A stretch of DNA of 6,870 nucleotides from Hadesarchaea archaeon (GTDB taxonomy: Archaea > Hadarchaeota > Hadarchaeia > Hadarchaeales > Hadarchaeaceae), in the NCBI GenBank assembly GCA_030601665.1, contig JAUWBP010000051.1, forward strand, positions 1 through 6,870. Reading direction: 5' to 3'. A program made the position numbers and the translations under genes. The notes under the pieces were generated by a model that searched no databases, had not been told where the DNA came from, and worked only from the letters and a program-made list of their open reading frames with translations. Shown piece after piece: positions 1 through 6,080 of the stretch. Positions within the stretch are counted from its first letter, which is position 1. Each line of letters starts with the position of its first letter.

Positions 1-1201
1 CACCGAGTTCGCGCGCTATCTGCTCGAGCGTCGTCGTGAACTTCTCGATTTCCTGTTCAAGGTTGTAGTAGTGCACAGATGCTCGCACAGTGCCCTCCAC
101 GCCTAGATGATGCATGGTCGGTTGAGCGCAGTGGTGCCCCGAGCGAACTGCTATGCGAGCGAGCTCATCCAGCATCGAGGCGACATCGTGATGACCCAAG
201 CCGCTAACGTTGAAACTAACCACGCCCCCCCGCCGTTTTAGTTCATGAGGGCCGTAAACTTCGACACGCTCGAAGCCCGATATATCCAACATCTGCTCGG
301 TCAGCTTTCGTTCGCGCTTGGCTATCTGTTCAACGCCAATCTCGAGCACGTACTCACAAGCTCGCCCAAGGCCTATGAAACCGGGAATGTTTGGGGTTCC
401 AGCATCGAAAATTTGGGGCGGCTTAACCAAATCGTATTTGTGTTCCTCGACCAGCTCGACAACTCCCCCTCCAACCAGGAGCGGCTCTAGCTCGGCTAGG
501 TGGTCTTCGCGCGCGTAGAGGAAGCCAGTGCCTTGGGGGCCCAGCAGCCCCTTGTGCCCAGGCGCGGCTAGGAAATCGCACCCGAGCTTCCGAACGTCGA
601 CGGGCATGTGACCGACTGATTGAGCCGCGTCGATGAGGTACAGCACGCCGCGCTCCCGAGCGAGCTTGCCGATTTCCTCCACGGGCTGGATGCTCCCGAC
701 CGCATTGGAAACGTGATGGGTTGCTATGAGGCGAGTTTTGTCATCGATCGCAGCCTCGACCGCAGCCGGATCGATCAAACACTCGCGTGACACTTGGACG
801 AGCTCGAGCTTGACGCCCCGCTCGCGCTCCAGCCGCTGCCAAGGGAGGAGGTTGCTGTGGTGCTCGAGCACCGTTGCCACGACCTTGTCCCCCTTGCGCA
901 GCTTTAGACCATGAGCGACGATGTTTATGGCCTCAGTCGTATTTTTGGTGTAGGCTATTTCGTCGGGCTTCGCGTTAATCACCCGGGCGAGCTTTTCACG
1001 GGTATTTTCAAACGCTTCGCTCGCGCGTCGGGTTACGCGATGAAGACCTCGGCCGATGTTGCCGCCGTACTCGCGAAAATACTCCAACATCGCATCTATG
1101 ACTGGCTGAGGTGTCGGCGTCGTCGCAGCGTTGTCCAAATAGATGATACCTGTGCGCAGGAACGGGATCTCCGCCCGAACTTCCTCAACGCTTTTTGCCA
1201 T
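1..1201 (-). CDS. sufS: Cysteine desulfurase, SufS/Csd type (3' end cut by window edge)
   Basis: This is a PLP-dependent class V aminotransferase-fold enzyme that takes sulfur from L-cysteine for Fe-S cluster or other sulfur-transfer pathways in the cytoplasm. Exactly 400 codons are visible, close to the usual full length of about 405, so only the last few residues are missing. Visible landmarks are the N-terminal IYLDNAATTP (20-29), EHHSN with PLP-stacking histidines (113-117), DAAQSVGH (191-198) with the PLP-ring Asp191, and APGHKGLLGPQGTG with the Schiff-base Lys217. SGHHCAQP holds the catalytic Cys358. The ATG at 1201 follows a strong AGGAGG (minus strand, 1214-1209) with 7 nt spacing. 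The start lies 17 bp inside the upstream metal-transporter gene, so the two are probably co-transcribed. No SufE or SufU partner is visible. The family call is firm; SufS versus another Csd-like subgroup is less certain. Confidence 0.9.
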   Translation of the reverse strand, partial: MAKSVEEVRAEIPFLRTGIIYLDNAATTPTPQPVIDAMLEYFREYGGNIGRGLHRVTRRASEAFENTREKLARVINAKPDEIAYTKNTTEAINIVAHGLKLRKGDKVVATVLEHHSNLLPWQRLERERGVKLELVQVSRECLIDPAAVEAAIDDKTRLIATHHVSNAVGSIQPVEEIGKLARERGVLYLIDAAQSVGHMPVDVRKLGCDFLAAPGHKGLLGPQGTGFLYAREDHLAELEPLLVGGGVVELVEEHKYDLVKPPQIFDAGTPNIPGFIGLGRACEYVLEIGVEQIAKRERKLTEQMLDISGFERVEVYGPHELKRRGGVVSFNVSGLGHHDVASMLDELARIAVRSGHHCAQPTMHHLGVEGTVRASVHYYNLEQEIEKFTTTLEQIARELG

Positions 1202-2069
1202 GTGTGCGCCTCCTAGCTGGTTCCATGTGCACGATTACTGAGCTTAAGTCGGCTATTCGTGTTTTTAAATCGTGCTCAACTCGTGTCGCTACCTCGTGCG
1301 CTCTACCGACGCTCATCTTTGGGTTAACGTAGATGTGTACGTCTGCAAATATGTGTGACCCCACCCTGCGAGCACGGCGTCGGTGGCATCCCAGCACGCC
1401 TGGCACGTCCATGCAAACCCGATTTATCTCGGCCAAGACTTCCGCGCTTGGGCTCGCTTCCATCAAGATATTTAGCGCATCAAGCCCAATGCCGAACCCC
1501 AATCGTAGGATTAGCGCCGATATCACCAGTGCAACCAATGGATCCGCCCACGCGTGTCCCAGCCCAATCGCCACAAGCCCCACTATGATAGCAGCTGAGG
1601 AAACGGCGTCGGTGAGCGTATGATAGCCATCCGCGACTAGTGATAGGCTGTTGGCCTGTCTGCCCGTGCGGATTTGGTATTTCGCCAAGGCGCCGAAAAT
1701 CACGAGGGTTAGACCAGCCAAAAAGAAGAGTTCGGGCGTTGCCTTGATGACCAAACCCAAGTGAATTTTTTCTATTGCCATATATGCCACCCGCACGCCA
1801 GCGAAGATGAGCACAGCCGCTAGCAGGATTGAAACCAAAGTTTCAGCTTGGGCGTGACCGTAGAGATGTTTCCGATCCGCCGGACGTTTGGAGATGCGCC
1901 TTCCGGTGAAGACGCCTACTGAGGTAGCTGTATCTGAGAGCGCATCTATACCGGCGGCGATAAAAGCGAGGCTCCCGAAGAGGATGGCTGCCCAAACTTC
2001 TAAAATTCCCAGCACCACAGTTATGATAGCTGAAACTATCGCTGCCCGCTCGACCGGGTCCCTCAACAT
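1185..2069 (-). CDS. Cation diffusion facilitator (CDF) family metal transporter
   Basis: A 294-residue inner-membrane divalent-metal/proton antiporter with the usual CDF layout. Hydrophobic helices fall at about residues 10-30, 32-54, 76-97, 112-129, 156-173 and 175-195. A soluble C-terminal domain with the ferredoxin-like pattern follows (ADVHIYVNP at 242-250, VIVHMEP at 278-284). Asp42 and Asp46 in helix 2 and His150 and Asp154 in helix 5 reproduce the Asp-Asp-His-Asp transport site of E. coli YiiP at nearly the same numbering, which favours zinc, iron or cadmium over manganese. An Arg-rich stretch near 230-235 is unusual for this position. An in-frame TAA lies just upstream of the ATG at 2069, and a TTTAAA at 2080-2085 seems too close to act as its promoter. 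The gene ends in TGA, overlapping the cysteine desulfurase start. Export of excess metal is the likely role; the substrate is inferred. Confidence 0.92.
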   Translation of the reverse strand: MLRDPVERAAIVSAIITVVLGILEVWAAILFGSLAFIAAGIDALSDTATSVGVFTGRRISKRPADRKHLYGHAQAETLVSILLAAVLIFAGVRVAYMAIEKIHLGLVIKATPELFFLAGLTLVIFGALAKYQIRTGRQANSLSLVADGYHTLTDAVSSAAIIVGLVAIGLGHAWADPLVALVISALILRLGFGIGLDALNILMEASPSAEVLAEINRVCMDVPGVLGCHRRRARRVGSHIFADVHIYVNPKMSVGRAHEVATRVEHDLKTRIADLSSVIVHMEPARRRTHGKKR

Positions 2070-2128
2070 TTTGACGCCTTTTAAACGTAGCTGCAGGACC
2101 TAAAAGAGGTAATCTGGCTGCAGGAAAA
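2070..2128. other. Short gap between EF-1-beta and CDF genes
   Basis: This 59 bp gap lies between the EF-1-beta stop and the transporter start on the minus strand. It holds a TTTAAA (2080-2085) and two short T-runs when read on the minus strand. I see no clear terminator hairpin. The transporter could be read through from the upstream pair or have its own weak promoter. Confidence 0.4.
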
Positions 2129-2386
2129 TCACAGCAATCTTGTCAAACCGATGACCTGAACGTTGCCGACTCCCGGCAGGCTCACGAGTTCCTGCTCGAG
2201 CGGCTCGGTCCCACCCGCCGCATCCGGAACGACCGCGACGACGCGAAGCGCCTCCAGCCCGAAGGCAATCGGCTCGCGGGAGATCGAGTGAACCTTGACG
2301 CGCTCCTTTATCGCGGCCTCGAGGTGGGTCAGATCCACCTCCGGGCTTTCAGGCATTAACCTAAGAGTGACCGCTACCTCCCCCAT
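2129..2386 (-). CDS. ef1b: Archaeal translation elongation factor 1-beta (aEF-1-beta)
   Basis: An 85-residue protein matching the small archaeal EF-1-beta family (about 88-90 residues), the guanine-nucleotide exchange factor that reloads EF-1-alpha with GTP during elongation. The N-terminal strand MGEVAVTLRLMPES, a central ERVKVHSISREPIAFGLEALRV segment (given here only as a landmark, residues 28-49) and the C-terminal PGVGNVQVIGLTRLL are typical of its alpha-beta sandwich. The ATG at 2386 lies 8 bp after the stop of the zinc-ribbon gene, and the AGGTG of its ribosome binding site overlaps that stop codon, so translation of the two is probably coupled. This gene pair is widely conserved in archaea, which supports the call. 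The stop codon is TGA. Confidence 0.93.
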   Translation of the reverse strand: MGEVAVTLRLMPESPEVDLTHLEAAIKERVKVHSISREPIAFGLEALRVVAVVPDAAGGTEPLEQELVSLPGVGNVQVIGLTRLL

Positions 2387-2394
2387 TCAAACAC

Positions 2395-2559
2395 CTAAGG
2401 TCCCGTGAGCCCACAGCTCGGGCAGCGGTAGGGGTTGCTGAGGCGTCGGCACTTCGAGCAGCGCCATATTTCAAAGGAGCCGCAGCTGGGGCATGAGAAG
2501 TGCGTCGCCAGCTCGCCCGGGGCTATCTCGTGGTTGCATGAGGTGCATACGGCTGTCAT
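2395..2559 (-). CDS. Small zinc-ribbon protein linked to translation (COG2888 type)
   Basis: A 54-residue protein with four CxxC pairs forming two zinc ribbons: CTSC (5-8), CPSC (23-26), CSKC (34-37) and CPSC (46-49). The middle reads WRCSKCRRLSNPYRCPSCG, and it ends GLTGP, the usual C-terminus of the archaeal zinc-ribbon RNA-binding family predicted to act in translation. It is very short. The ATG at 2559 fits family length and has only a weak GGATCA upstream; a TATA-like box lies about 60 bp upstream. The stop is TAG, exactly where family members normally end, which shows that TAG works as a terminator in this organism. It is first in a two-gene unit with EF-1-beta. Its exact biochemical role is unknown. 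Confidence 0.9.
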   Translation of the reverse strand: MTAVCTSCNHEIAPGELATHFSCPSCGSFEIWRCSKCRRLSNPYRCPSCGLTGP

Positions 2560-2617
2560 AGTGATCCAATCTACCTATGTCGGGTCCGCTTTAACATTTT
2601 TGTTGGCTCGTGGGGGG

Positions 2618-2626
2618 CTTTTATAG
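2618..2626 (-). promoter_or_regulatory. TATA box for the zinc-ribbon/EF-1-beta unit
   Basis: Read on the minus strand this is CTATAAAAG, a close match to an archaeal TATA box. Transcription would start near 2597, leaving a leader of about 38 nt before the ATG at 2559. No start site was measured. Confidence 0.55.
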
Positions 2627-2657
2627 ATTACTTTCACTGACCTCTCTCCCCCAAACT

Positions 2658-2667
2658 AGTTTAAAAC
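2658..2667 (+). promoter_or_regulatory. Probable TATA box for the homing endonuclease gene
   Basis: AGTTTAAAAC lies about 30 bp before the ATG at 2696, so transcription would begin only a few bases ahead of the start codon, as in short-leader or leaderless archaeal mRNAs. It is divergent from the box at 2618-2626. A GAGGT at 2680-2684 is a distant possible ribosome binding site. Confidence 0.4.
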
Positions 2668-2695
2668 AATACTGGAATCGAGGTTTGGTAGTCCA

Positions 2696-3850
2696 ATGAT
2701 CGAATCAAAAAGGATCCTGCTGAAGCCTGAATCTAGAAGGGAACTGTTCCAAAGGTCGCTCAAGCGCTACAACGTTGAAACATTTCAAGAATTGGCCAGA
2801 ACGTTGAAAGTTAGCAATAGCTGCGTCAAAAAGTGGAAGAGAGGAGATAGATACATTCCATCGCGTTTGCTTGACGAATTACCGAAACGTGAGATGGTTC
2901 TGGATGTAAAAGATGAAAATTGGGGGTGCAGAAAGGGTGGTAAGAACGGCATAAGAAAATTGCACGAAAAATACTCGCCTGCTATTTTGACCGAGTGGAG
3001 ACGCCAAGGGGGTAGGAAAGCGCGCCCGACTTTTTGGCGTGATAAAAGAAAAGCGCACAGGATTGTTAGAAAAATAATAAAAAACCGGATGGGAAAGCGA
3101 TTGAGGAGGATTTTGGAAAAAATTGAAACACACAAAGATTATTTCACCAACAATTTTCCTCATTTAGACACAACGGCGGTCCCTTGCAGTAAAAACGATC
3201 TCAAAAGAGGGATAAAATTACCTCAAGTTATGGATGAACTTCTTGCCGAGGAAATCGGAGTACACATCGGTGATGGAACACTAGTGACAAAAAGAAATTA
3301 TTTCTCTGTTAGAGTGAGTGTTAATGAACTTGAATATTCAAATCATCTAGCACGACTCTATTTCCAGCTTTATAACCTCAAACCAAAAGTGTTTATTCGA
3401 GGTTCTATTTGTGGATTTGAAATTTATTCCAGAGCAATATTCGAATTCAAAAAATCGCTTGGTCTTCCTCCAGGTAAGAAAAAGGATATTGATATCCCTG
3501 CAATATTAAAAGAAAGTCGAAACATGAAGTTGATCTCTGCTTGCATCAGAGGGATTTTTGACACCGATGGATGTGTTTATTTCATGAAGGACGGAAAACA
3601 TTCCAAAATTATCGTTTACTCACAATCTGCCAAATTGATTGAAAGCTTGACATTTTACCTCGACAAAATGGGATTTGAGCCCAAGGTGTACGATGCCGGG
3701 AGGAAGATAATGCTCTATGGAGTGCCCATGCTTAAACTATGGGTGGAAAAAATTGGCACGAGTAATCCAAAACATTACTTAAAGCTAAAGCAGATAATTA
3801 GCGGGGCCCGTAGTCTAGCCTGGATAGCGTTTGCCCAGAAAGGACACTAG
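2696..3850 (+). CDS. LAGLIDADG homing endonuclease, C-terminus running into tRNA-Arg
   Basis: A 384-residue protein of the two-motif LAGLIDADG class, which cuts long DNA targets to spread its own gene. Residues about 25-60 look like a helix-turn-helix (ELARTLKVSNSCVKKWKRG), followed by a basic linker (about 105-145). Motif 1 is LLAEEIGVHIGDGTL (182-196) with the likely catalytic Asp193. Motif 2 is SACIRGIFDTDGCVYF (281-296) with Asp291. The ending GVPMLKLWVEKIGTSNPKH (342-360) is typical of archaeal members. The gene is AT-rich and A-rich in codons, unlike its GC-rich neighbours, which suggests transfer. Codons 370-384 and the TAG stop are tRNA-Arg DNA, including the D-loop intron, so the native C-terminus probably lay near residue 366. 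It lies beside the tRNA rather than inside one of its introns. Both catalytic acids are intact, so it may still be active. Confidence 0.9.
   Translation: MIESKRILLKPESRRELFQRSLKRYNVETFQELARTLKVSNSCVKKWKRGDRYIPSRLLDELPKREMVLDVKDENWGCRKGGKNGIRKLHEKYSPAILTEWRRQGGRKARPTFWRDKRKAHRIVRKIIKNRMGKRLRRILEKIETHKDYFTNNFPHLDTTAVPCSKNDLKRGIKLPQVMDELLAEEIGVHIGDGTLVTKRNYFSVRVSVNELEYSNHLARLYFQLYNLKPKVFIRGSICGFEIYSRAIFEFKKSLGLPPGKKKDIDIPAILKESRNMKLISACIRGIFDTDGCVYFMKDGKHSKIIVYSQSAKLIESLTFYLDKMGFEPKVYDAGRKIMLYGVPMLKLWVEKIGTSNPKHYLKLKQIISGARSLAWIAFAQKGH
3775..3784 (+). promoter_or_regulatory. Possible TATA box for tRNA-Arg inside the endonuclease gene
   Basis: TTACTTAAAG is centred about 24 bp before the first base of tRNA-Arg, the expected distance for an archaeal promoter, although it lies inside the 3' end of the endonuclease reading frame. 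The match to the consensus is moderate. Confidence 0.35.
3826..3840 (+). other. tRNA-Arg intron 1, D-loop (near position 20/21)
   Basis: This 15-nt intron sits at a non-canonical site. A bulge-helix-bulge fits exactly: CTGG (3820-3823) pairs with CCAG (3835-3838). Bulges AT^A (3824-3826) and AA^A (3839-3841) hold the two cuts. A small GC/GC hairpin (3827-3828 with 3833-3834, loop GTTT) closes the intron. Repeated bases at the ends would allow other boundaries giving the same mature tRNA, but only this one gives four perfect central pairs. Confidence 0.85.
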
Positions 3851-3857
3851 CCTGCGG

Positions 3858-3870
3858 ACGAAAGACAGAC
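3858..3870 (+). other. tRNA-Arg intron 2, canonical 37/38 site
   Basis: A 13-nt intron after position 37. The outer helix is the anticodon stem. The central helix CTGC (3852-3855) with ACAG (3865-3868) has three good pairs and one C-A mismatch. The bulges are GG^A (3856-3858) and AC^A (3869-3871). The intron core is C-GAAA-G (3859-3864), a GNRA tetraloop on a single pair. The motif is relaxed, but the boundaries are fixed by the 7-nt mature loop. Confidence 0.8.
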
Positions 3871-3931
3871 AGCTAGTGGCTCGGGTTCAAATCCCGACGG
3901 GCCCGCCATTATCAAATATACAGGTGAAAAG

Positions 3932-5701
3932 TTGAACGCAGAGCTCGTGGATGCTGCATTGGGGAGAATCCCATCGGATCTTGTGATAAAAGGCGCGAGA
4001 CTTGTGAATGTCAACACCACCGAAATTGAGGAGCACGTTGACATCGCCGTGAAGAACGGGAGGATTGCGCTGGTCGGGGACGCTAGCCACTGCGTTGGCA
4101 AAGAAACCAAAGTGATTACAGCGGGGGGTGAGTACTTCGCTCCCGGGCTTCTCGACGCGCACATACACCCCGAAAGCTCCATGGTCACCTTGACTCAGTT
4201 TGCCAGAGCAGTTCTTCCCCGCGGGACAACCGGTGTGTTCGTAGATCCTCACGAGATTGCAAACGTGCTCGGGCTGCGTGGGATCAAACTTCTCATCGAG
4301 GAGAGCAAAAGACTCCCGCTGAAGGTGTTCGTTGAAATCTCTTCGTGCGTTCCGTCGGCTCCGGGGCTTGAAACAACCGGTGTAGAACTCGGGCTAAAAG
4401 ATATCGCAATCGCCCTGAAACTGAGAAATGTTGTGGGGCTCGCTGAGGTGATGAACTTCCCTGGTGTCCTCGCGGGAAATGAAAAAGTTCACCGAAAGAT
4501 AGCAGTAGCGAGAAATGCGGGAAAAGTCGTCGAGGGACACGCGCCAGGCTTGGTCGGTAGGGAACTCGCTGCATACATCTCGGCTGGCATAGAGTCCGAT
4601 CACGAGTCATTCACCGAAAAGGAGGCGGTCGAGAAGCTGAGGCGGGGGATGAAGCTCGAGGTGAGGGAAGGATCCGCCGCAAAAAATCTTACTACACTTA
4701 TAAAACCCATCCTAAAGCTAAAGTTGGACACACGCCACTGCTTACTCGCCACTGACGATAGACATCCCTACGACCTGCTTAGGGAAGGGCACATGGATCA
4801 TGTGGTCAGACGAGCCATAGAGGAGGGGGTTGATCCGATTAAGGCAATTCAAATGGCGACGATAAATACGGCCAATCATTTCTGGATCTCCGACATCGGC
4901 GATCTCTCACCTGGAAAAATTGCCGACATTTTGGTGGTTGAGGACTTGAGAAAATTCGAAGTGAAGAAAGTGTTTGCTAACGGAAGGCTCGTGGCAGAGA
5001 ATGGAAAACTGCTGTTGACACTTCAGCAGCGCGCTTATCCTAAATTTGTGAAAAATAGCGTGAGGTTGAAGAAAAAAATAACACCCTCGGATTTTGTGGT
5101 GAAATCGGCTTTAGCCCTCGGGCGGGTGAAGGTTAGAGTTATCGGAGTCATCGAGGGCGAAATAGTCACCGAGCACAAAATCTTGAGTTTGGAGGTGAAA
5201 AATGGAGGGGTGATGCCAGATCTCGCACGCGATGTGGTTAGGGTTGCTGTGGTCGAGCGTCATCGAAGGACGGGCAACATCGGGCTTGGCTTCGTTCGGG
5301 GTTTCGGCATGAAGAGAGGAGCGCTGGCATCGAGCGTTGGGCACGATGCACACAACATAACCGTCGTGGGAATTAACCCAGAGGATATGGCTGTGGCGGT
5401 AAACGAGGTCGTCAGATGCGGAGGCGGCCAAGTAGTGGTGTTGAAAGGCATCCCCACAGCTAAGCTTGAGTTGCCGATCGCCGGACTCATGTCAGACAGA
5501 AGTATTCAGGACGTGAGCGCGCAACTGGAAATGCTCTATCGCGCGGCGAGAAGATGTGGGGTGAAGTTGGAATCGCCTTTCATGTCAATATCTTTCTTAC
5601 CATTGGCGGTGATCCCAAGGTTAAGAATCACAGACATGGGCTTGGTCGATGTAGAGAAGTTTGGACTTGTGGATTTGATCGTGAAAAGGGCCCGCCACTA
5701 A
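3932..5701 (+). CDS. ade: Adenine deaminase
   Basis: A 589-residue amidohydrolase-superfamily enzyme that converts adenine to hypoxanthine and ammonia in purine salvage. Metal-site and active-site landmarks are DAHIHPESSM (75-84; His77, His79), GTTGVFVDPHEIANVLG (98-114), EVMNFPG (172-178), EGHAPGL (201-207; His203), SDHES (222-226; His224) and ATDDRHP (273-279; Asp275). The C-terminal domain GHDAHNITVVG and the ending SISFLPLAVIPRLRITDMGLVD (landmark only, about residues 552-573) are also typical, and the length is normal. The TTG at 3932 is preceded by GGTGA (3923-3927) and reproduces the family N-terminus. An in-frame GTG at 3947 is an alternative leaderless start, about 30 bp after CAAATATA (3913-3920). 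If TTG is right, the mRNA must begin in or before tRNA-Arg. The stop is TAA. No frame damage was seen. Confidence 0.95.
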   Translation: MNAELVDAALGRIPSDLVIKGARLVNVNTTEIEEHVDIAVKNGRIALVGDASHCVGKETKVITAGGEYFAPGLLDAHIHPESSMVTLTQFARAVLPRGTTGVFVDPHEIANVLGLRGIKLLIEESKRLPLKVFVEISSCVPSAPGLETTGVELGLKDIAIALKLRNVVGLAEVMNFPGVLAGNEKVHRKIAVARNAGKVVEGHAPGLVGRELAAYISAGIESDHESFTEKEAVEKLRRGMKLEVREGSAAKNLTTLIKPILKLKLDTRHCLLATDDRHPYDLLREGHMDHVVRRAIEEGVDPIKAIQMATINTANHFWISDIGDLSPGKIADILVVEDLRKFEVKKVFANGRLVAENGKLLLTLQQRAYPKFVKNSVRLKKKITPSDFVVKSALALGRVKVRVIGVIEGEIVTEHKILSLEVKNGGVMPDLARDVVRVAVVERHRRTGNIGLGFVRGFGMKRGALASSVGHDAHNITVVGINPEDMAVAVNEVVRCGGGQVVVLKGIPTAKLELPIAGLMSDRSIQDVSAQLEMLYRAARRCGVKLESPFMSISFLPLAVIPRLRITDMGLVDVEKFGLVDLIVKRARH

Positions 5702-5717
5702 ACCTTCAGAATTTTCA

Positions 5718-5930
5718 TCAATTGATGTGCGTTATCGTACATGAAATCGCCTGCCATGCCTTCAAAGCGAACTCGAAGTCCCCCGGCGCCTCGGCACGCC
5801 ATCGCTCTGCAGTTTTGACCATGGGCAATTTGTAAAATGTCTGTTGAACCTCGACCAGCGAAAACTTCTGAATGAACGCCCTGAAACCACCTTTAAAAAA
5901 GCCCTATCCACATGTCCCGACTTTAATCAT
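5718..5930 (-). pseudogene. Truncated DUF72 (YecE-like) family gene remnant
   Basis: Reading leftwards from an ATG at 5930 gives about 70 residues that match the N-terminal part of DUF72 proteins: MIKVGTCG, a stop, then GFFKGGFRAFIQKF, SLVEVQQTFYKLP, TAERWRAEAPGDFEF and ALKAWQAI. The in-frame TAG is codon 9 (5906-5904), where relatives carry an aromatic or similar residue. After AWQAI the match breaks (ISCTITHIN) and a TGA follows at 5720-5718, so roughly two thirds of the usual protein of 230-250 residues is missing. The break lies 17 bp from the adenine deaminase stop on the opposite strand, so a deletion or insertion probably removed the rest. DUF72 function is not well established. A selenocysteine- or pyrrolysine-type reading is unlikely given the truncation. 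Confidence 0.75.
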
Positions 5931-5954
5931 CTTATCGCCCAGTCTGCTCAAGGC

Positions 5955-5964
5955 AAATTAATTT
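5955..5964. promoter_or_regulatory. Palindromic AT box between DUF72 remnant and tRNA-Phe
   Basis: AAATTAATTT is a perfect palindrome centred about 34 bp before tRNA-Phe and about 30 bp before the DUF72 start on the other strand, so it could act as a TATA element in both directions. A second AT-rich stretch (5972-5982) lies closer to the tRNA, probably too close for a TATA box. Confidence 0.4.
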
Positions 5965-6023
5965 AAGTCGGATTAAAATAAAACGAAGATGGTGCGGAGG
6001 TAACTCAGCTGGGAGAGTGCCGG

Positions 6024-6052
6024 TCGTTTGGGCACACACTCAAACGGGCAAA
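6024..6052 (+). other. tRNA-Phe intron 1, inside the anticodon stem (30/31)
   Basis: A 29-nt intron at a non-canonical site with a textbook bulge-helix-bulge. TGCC (6018-6021) pairs perfectly with GGCA (6047-6050). The bulges are GG^T (6022-6024) and AA^A (6051-6053). The inner stem is a perfect 6 bp, CGTTTG (6025-6030) with CAAACG (6041-6046). The central helix uses the same C6020 and C6021 that later form the anticodon stem. Confidence 0.9.
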
Positions 6053-6059
6053 ACTGAAG

Positions 6060-6080
6060 TTCCCAGTAAGGGACATGGAC
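6060..6080 (+). other. tRNA-Phe intron 2, canonical 37/38 site
   Basis: A 21-nt intron. The central helix CTGA (6054-6057) with ATGG (6075-6078) has one C-G and two G-T pairs and an A-A mismatch. The bulges are AG^T (6058-6060) and AC^A (6079-6081). The inner stem is TCCC (6061-6064) with GGGA (6070-6073). The motif is relaxed; the outer helix CCGGA/TCCGG exists only after intron 1 is removed. Confidence 0.8.

Larger units (their letters stand above)
3804..3908 (+). tRNA. tRNA-Arg (anticodon GCG) with two introns and encoded CCA
   Basis: The acceptor stem is GGGCCCG (3804-3810) with CGGGCCC (3898-3904), then discriminator G and CCA (3906-3908). The D stem is GTCT (3813-3816) with GGAC (3842-3845), the anticodon stem CTAGC (3847-3851) with GCTAG (3872-3876), and the T stem TCGGG/CCCGA around the loop TTCAAAT (3886-3892). 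Removing introns 3826-3840 and 3858-3870 gives a 77-nt tRNA with anticodon loop CTGCGGA. The anticodon GCG (3854-3856) reads Arg CGC/CGU. The 5' 47 bp overlap the endonuclease gene. Adenine deaminase begins 23 bp after CCA. Confidence 0.93.

Noticed and set aside
225..231. Seven-C run in the cysteine desulfurase looked like a frameshift site
   Set aside because: A careful base count keeps one frame through the run and restores the catalytic SGHHC motif in phase, so the gene is intact to the window edge.
245..1216. Plus-strand open frames across the cysteine desulfurase
   Set aside because: They show no family-like sequence and lie over a minus-strand gene with all its catalytic motifs and a good ribosome binding site.
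2611..2653. TGGGGG...CCCCCA inverted repeat between the divergent promoters
   Set aside because: Only six bases with a 31-base gap and spanning a TATA box; too weak to call an operator or hairpin.
2785..3163. Minus-strand frames inside the endonuclease gene
   Set aside because: They are low-complexity, Phe/Ser-rich products opposite an A-rich gene, with no motif or start signal.
2696..3850. The endonuclease as an intron-encoded protein of tRNA-Arg
   Set aside because: No tRNA 5' portion exists upstream of 2696; the full tRNA begins at 3804 inside the gene's 3' end.
3804..3908. Permuted or split tRNA-Arg in place of an intron-containing one
   Set aside because: All tRNA parts are in normal order, and two small introns with BHB signals account for every extra base.
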